Shown: positions 59,975 to 64,000 of the stretch, piece by piece
Layout of the letters: the number at the start of each line of letters is the position of its first letter
Position numbering within the stretch: position 1 is the first letter of the stretch
NCBI GenBank assembly: GCA_051294375.1
Contig: CM119270.1
Coordinates: 4,534,152-4,598,151, forward strand
Length of the DNA stretch: 64,000 nt
DNA from: Paraspadella gotoi
Taxonomy: Eukaryota > Chaetognatha
Direction of reading: 5' to 3'
Program-made: the position numbers and the translations under genes
The notes under the pieces: generated by a model
The model's input: the letters and a program-made list of their open reading frames with translations, nothing else
What the model was told of the DNA's origin: nothing
The model's database searches: none

Positions 59975-61750
59975 CTCCTCTACTCACAATCTCTAACTTC
60001 CATCACCTCTTTCCGCTCCAGTGGCGCTCCATCTCCCCTTCGCTCCGGACCCCCTCGACCAGGTGCTCCGCCTACCCGCCCAACCGGGCCGCCGCCCCGA
60101 CCCAACGCCCCTCCCTCGAAACCCAACCGACCCACGACGGGTCCACCGCCCAAAAGGCCCACGTCTGGACCTGAAACAGGTCTTGTTTTTTNNNNNNNNN
60201 NNNNNNNNNNNNNNNNNNNNNNNNNNNNNNNNNNNNNNNNNNNNNNNNNNNNNNNNNNNNNNNNNNNNNNNNNNNNNNNNNNNNNNNNNNNNNNNNNNNN
60301 NNNNNNNNNNNNNNNNNNNNNNNNNNNNNNNNNNNNNNNNNNNNNNNNTTTTTTTTTTTTTTAAAGTTTTATTTTCATTTCATAATCTCGTCTGGAATCA
60401 GATACAGGCTATATTAACTTGACATATTCACTTTTTTTTACTAGTTAATCATGTTTATTTCTTTTTTATTCATTATGACAACATTTTAACGAAAGCTTCT
60501 TCCCTCTTTTCCTTTCCTTTTTCTTCCTTCCTCCCTCTCTTCTCGAAAAAAAAAGGAAAAGGAGGAAAGAAAAAGAAGAAAGGAAAAAAGAAAAAGGAGG
60601 AAGCGCCGAAGAGGAAAATCGAGCTGGTCGCGGATCCCGAAGACAAAGAAGAATGGAAGAAGTTTTTGTCAAAGACGCAAGAGACGGTGGCGAAGACGAA
60701 GAAGACGCTCGAAATTCTCAGGTTTTATCTATATTTCGTTGTGACGTAATTCGGTTCTGTTAGTTTTGACGTAGGGGTTTTATCGTTGTTTGATTGTTGT
60801 AGATTCCAGATTTCTACGGATTCTATTTTAATATTGTTTGGGTTTGTTTATTTGTTTGTTTATATTTTTTTAGACTTTCAATTTGATGTAGTTTGCATGA
60901 GATGAAAGCGCGGGAGAAATGAAAAGAACGTTTTGAAAGGAAACGTCAAATAAAGGAAGGAATGGCGAAAAAAAATTTGAAGAGACGAGAGGAGAGAGGA
61001 TGAAGGAGAGAGATGAGAAGAGAGAGAGAGAGGAGAGGAGAGAGAGAGAGAGTCGANNNNNNNNNNNNNNNNNNNNNNNNNTAACCCTACCCTCCCAAGC
61101 CACAGGCAGCAGAGCACGTTGGGGTTGTTTCTCTCTCGTTTGTTCTATATTCTCCCAGCCACTTCTCACTTTGATCACGCTCTGCAATGAAGATGACGCG
61201 GAAAATGAAAGAAGGATATAATAGACACGCGACACCAGGGCCTAATAGAAGGCACGCGAAAAACACACTTCCAAAAATGAGACAGAGAGAGAGAGAACGA
61301 TGACACCGACGCCGAAGCACGCACCACAGCAAGAGATGAAGAAGAGAGACAGAGAGATGAATACGGAGAGAGAAAGCGTAATAAAGAGATGCGAGAGATA
61401 GAAGAGAGAAGAGAGAAGAAGCAGAGAGGAGAGAGAAGAGAGAGAGAGAAGAGAGAGCTGAGAGAGACGAGAGAGAAGACTAGAACGAGAGAGGAGGAGA
61501 GACGATATAGCAGCAGACATTCTCCTTGCATCTCTGATCTTAATAAAGCACAAGATCCCCACCGCCGTCCGCAAATCCTTCTTCCCCCCCCACGTGCCGT
61601 CCCCCCTCGTCACGTACCCAATCCAGCCGCCCCGCTACGCCAGCGGCCCCACCGCATGGACAGACGTCCACCCCTGACGCTGACGAGAAGCGAGAACGTG
61701 GCAGGCCGCTCGACGCCGATCTTCCCTCAGATAGTCAACTGGACGTCTGA
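55348..61750 (+). CDS. Disordered NPF-motif protein with charged heptad helix (Stoned-A/UNC-41-like?)
   Basis: Ten exons: 55348-55561, 55973-56101, 56874-57137, 57648-58091, 58201-58500, 58757-58935, 59182-59500, 60022-60179, 60556-60721, 61549-61750, about 790 residues; junction phases agree throughout, and stop is TGA 61748-61750. In order: acidic N-terminus with NPF triplets at 35-43 and 65-67 and about 108; Glu run; Ala/Asp-rich part; EEWRRKEEELKEWVNTV; fourteen KDKAEER-type heptads (57743-58036); Ala/Ser/Pro region; acidic Asp/Glu exon; proline-rich GPPRPGAPPTRPTGPPPRP; lysine-rich stretch, then EEWKKFLSKTQETVAKTKKT; Ser/Pro tail. NPF motifs bind EH-domain endocytic proteins. NPF, proline-rich, polylysine and W..F....KT..L recall stonin-family Stoned-A/UNC-41, but that is a weak resemblance. 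Exon 7 has net frame errors. Three N gaps fall in introns. Confidence 0.8.
55599..55875. other. 277-N gap in intron 1 of the NPF-protein gene
   Basis: Unknown sequence between exons 1 and 2; the exon phases match without anything from the gap. Confidence 0.95.
57743..58036 (+). repeat. 21-bp coding minisatellite
   Basis: Fourteen units of about AAAGACAAAGCGGAGGAAAGG, each one heptad (KDKAEER and variants such as KDKADKG and KDKEEEK), inside exon 4 of the NPF-protein gene. All units keep 21 bp, so the frame is selected. Alternating blocks of Lys/Arg and Glu at i, i+3/i+4 spacing fit a single alpha-helix. Confidence 0.9.
59850..59975 (+). repeat. (CTTT)n microsatellite
   Basis: About thirty TTTC units from 59850 to 59972, in the intron between exons 7 and 8 of the NPF-protein gene, some 50 bp before the exon 8 acceptor. 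Confidence 0.9.
60192..60348. other. 157-N gap in the NPF-protein gene
   Basis: Unknown sequence in the intron between exons 8 and 9, flanked by T runs. Confidence 0.95.
61057..61081. other. 25-N gap in the last intron of the NPF-protein gene
   Basis: A fixed-length placeholder next to a GA tract. No duplication of the flanks is evident. Confidence 0.95.
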
Positions 61751-62100
61751 GAATTTCCCGTGCGACCGAATCCAAGTCGACAAGCAGTCATTTCTTCGAG
61801 AGAAGGGCGAGTGAGTTAAAGAGCGGAGCAGGGTAAGGGTTTGGCGGCGGCGGCGTCGACAAGGGGCGCGAGATGCGGAGATGCGGGATGAAAGCTTATC
61901 TTTTGACCTCACTCCTGGCAATCGCCACCCCTCCCCGGGCGCCGCCCATGGAAATTCCCGTCGCGCTGTTCCGGTTCAAGTTCTACTTCTTAGATTCCTT
62001 TTTTTTTCCTTCTTCTTATGGTTCTTTTTTGTTTGTTTCGTGTGAGAGTGAAACGTAAATCAAACCTTTAAGTGTCGCGTGAATAAAGTGATTTGTCTTT
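61751..62100 (+). other. 3' UTR of the NPF-protein gene
   Basis: It follows the TGA and ends near the poly(A) signal. It contains a 61-codon frame (61873-62058; LLTSLLAIATPPR, then MEIPVALFRFKFYF) whose middle part has G/C-rich third positions. It could be a remnant coding exon or a short second cistron, but there is no supporting evidence for either. Confidence 0.45.
62082..62087 (+). terminator. Poly(A) signal AATAAA
   Basis: AATAAA follows the last exon by about 330 bases and is followed by the T-rich GTGATTTGTCTTTTTT, a typical downstream element. It fits as the end of the NPF-protein transcript. Confidence 0.6.
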
Positions 62101-63496
62101 TTTTTTTTAGTGCGCGTGCGTATTTTAATTTTTGAAAAATATTTGCGATTGTATTTATATATTTTTATATATATCGTAGTTTTATTTATTCTTTTTTCCC
62201 CTTTTCACTGGTTTTCACTGCATTTTGCGACAGTTTAATCCGCCCTTGTTGCTTTAGATGTTTTTTATTTTCCTTTTTTTATTTTTTTGTCGTTTCGTCG
62301 ATGATTCGAAGAAATTTTGTTGTTCCAAAATTGTTTTTATAAATAACTTTGAACCTTAATTAATAACCGTTTTGTTATATAAACAAACTTTCTTCGAGCC
62401 TTACCCGATAAACGTTTGTTGAATCAATTCCTTTACCTATTGATCGCTTGATTTCTTCAGTCCTTTATTCATTAATAAATAATAATAAATTCGCTCGCAC
62501 GCTTACTACGTCAGAGATAAATGTTGACCCGCTCCCTACCTTTTGCACACGAAAGCATTTTTTGAGTGTGAGATGACGATAAATTATAAAAATTAAACCA
62601 CTATGACTCAACTAATATCGAGTTATGAGCAAGAAATAAATTAGTGTGAATAATGTTTCCTTCTTTGTCATAAGGACGCTCAAGAGGTAAGAAACGCTTT
62701 TTTTCAATTTACACGATTTAGTGCATACCACTCTATCTCAACCTTCTCTCTCTTTCTACCTCGCTGTGTACTGTGCCATAGGCGATTTTTTTTTACATGT
62801 CATAATTCATAAACCGCACTTTATAATTTTTTTTAACTCAGTTTTAGTAATGTAATAATATTACTTGAATTCATTGATATTCTTTGAAGAAATCCACGTT
62901 TTTTTCGCGTTTTGTCTAAATTTACTTTTTTCCTGTCAACTTGTGTAAGTTTGTTTTTTGTTTAGTCGATTTAATAAACTAAGACAAGATTTATTACATC
63001 CTTTTCATATATAAATTAAGATATTTAAAAACTTCCCCGAAAACATTAAAGTTCATATCTAAAACAAGTAAACATTTGCTTGCGCTATTAGAACGATCAG
63101 AATGGTGTAGTATTCACGAATAATGTATTTTAATATTCTTCGCTATTACTTTTGATTCAATTACAAAATGTTAAATAAAATCTATTTCGTGGCTGAAAAT
63201 ATTCAAGATAGCTTTACCTAACGTTTAGAACTCCACGGAAGGTATACCACACCACGCTTAAACAGAACAATTTTTTTAAAAGAAATGGTGAAAAAAAACC
63301 CTGTGTTTCTCTGCACTCGATGCATGAGTCCCCCCCAAAAAAAAATTTAATAATAATAAAAAAAACAATTAATTTTGATTGAATCTAAACCGTGTCGCGC
63401 TAACATTACTCTCAACTGAATTTAACAATATTCAATTTCCACAAAAAAAAATATTAAGGCTAATATTTAACGCGATTCAACTTTTGCTAAATTGTG

Positions 63497-63673
63497 ATGG
63501 ATCAACGAAAAGATGATTGGCTGGAATTTGAATTGAACCAAGATGATTGGCTGAAAATTAATTGGAACCAATATGATGAAGTGCTTGATATTCTTTTAAT
63601 GGCTTTTGAAATAGTGGCTTGTGTTATGCCTTGTGATAGGACCCGTAATCTGTGGGAACAAATGGTAAAATGA
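63497..63673 (+). CDS. Hypothetical 58-residue ORF
   Basis: ATG to TGA, beginning MDQRKDDWLEFELNQDDWLK; DDWL occurs twice because of a ~33-bp internal tandem duplication, and it ends WEQMVK directly before a (GAA)n tract. Third positions are A/T-rich, unlike the other genes in this window. An ORF of this length is expected by chance in such sequence. Listed for completeness. Confidence 0.12.
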   Translation: MDQRKDDWLEFELNQDDWLKINWNQYDEVLDILLMAFEIVACVMPCDRTRNLWEQMVK

Positions 63674-63753
63674 AGAAGAAGAAGAAGAAGAAGAAGAAGA
63701 AGAAGAAGAAGAAGAAGAAGAAGAAGAAGAAGAAGAAGAAGAAGAAGAAGAAG
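63674..63753 (+). repeat. (GAA)n microsatellite
   Basis: About 27 uninterrupted AAG/GAA units. Confidence 0.95.
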
Positions 63754-64000
63754 ACAAGTGGTCGAGTGTTCAAGCGATCAAGTAACATCACGTGACCTCA
63801 ATCCATCTGTCCATCCATCCATCCATCTTTCTTCATCCTTCTCTTCTTTTTCTTTCCCTCACATTTTTCTCCTCCTTAAAAATCTTACCTTAAAATTCAC
63901 TTGACCTTACTTTCCTTTACTACATTAAAAGCGACTTGCAAATTTCACATTTGATTTCACTTATTTCCCAATTTTCCTTTTTTTTTCCCCGACTCCGCCC

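Larger units (their letters stand above)
62101..64000. other. AT-rich spacer at the right end
   Basis: Mostly AT-rich with no exon. It ends with (GAA)n at about 63674-63753 and TCCATCCATC repeats at about 63810-63828. One short open frame at 63497 is listed separately. Confidence 0.5.

Noticed and set aside
61389-61814. 141-residue frame containing ENVAGRSTPIFPQIVNW
   Set aside because: The overlapping frame at 61549-61750 matches the phase of the preceding exon and the composition of the gene, so this one is a shadow.

Overview
This is a eukaryotic nuclear scaffold from an invertebrate animal, with no bacterial, viral or organellar genes that I can support. The evidence is: split genes with consensus GT..AG introns of about 50-600 bp in preserved reading phase; metazoan families (KLF15-type zinc fingers, SSUH2, gamma-type casein kinase 1, a class A peptide GPCR); AT-rich spacers full of GA/CT, GAC/GAT and homopolymer tracts; and exons whose third codon positions are strongly G/C, so coding stretches stand out by eye. 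I cannot name the species.

Layout. 1-3256: AT-rich, non-coding, with repeats. 3257-4777 (+): KLF15-like transcription factor. 4778-26620: no convincing gene; it holds CT/GA tracts, degenerate telomere-like TAACCC stretches, candidate promoter motifs, a SINE-like element, an ~86-bp satellite and a ~5.3-5.4 kb direct duplication (15650-20963 and 21180-26622) with an internal ~21-bp minisatellite. 26785-29519 (-): SSUH2, ten exons, 5' end lost beyond a gap. 33989-34903 (-): last two exons of an unidentified gene. 38527-38662 (+): possible isolated terminal exon. 40178-43924 (+): FMRFamide/neuropeptide-type GPCR, parts of the seven-helix core missing. 45435-48123: casein kinase 1 gamma on +, but with one exon (46999-47147) on the - strand. 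48675-48882 and about 48173-48229 (-): exons of an unidentified membrane protein. 50915-51235: CpG-rich promoter-like block. 51615-54708: second direct duplication around a 25-N gap. 54886-61750 (+): promoter/5' UTR with two CRE octamers, then a ten-exon gene for a ~790-residue disordered protein with NPF motifs, a charged heptad-repeat helix, a proline-rich part and a lysine-rich segment, possibly a Stoned-A/UNC-41-like endocytic protein. 61751-64000: its 3' UTR, poly(A) signal and AT-rich spacer.

Assembly quality matters throughout. There are ten N runs: four of exactly 25 N, one of 10 N, and five of 142-468 N. Two 25-N gaps and the 10-N gap are flanked by near-identical sequence on both sides, differing mostly by small indels. 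This is the pattern expected when gap-filling reads overlap but are not merged. Several genes show single-base frame errors (CK1 gamma, the NPF protein exon 7, the SSUH2 tail), which suggests unpolished long-read sequence. The genes look like unrelated neighbours; I see no operon-like or defence-system organisation.
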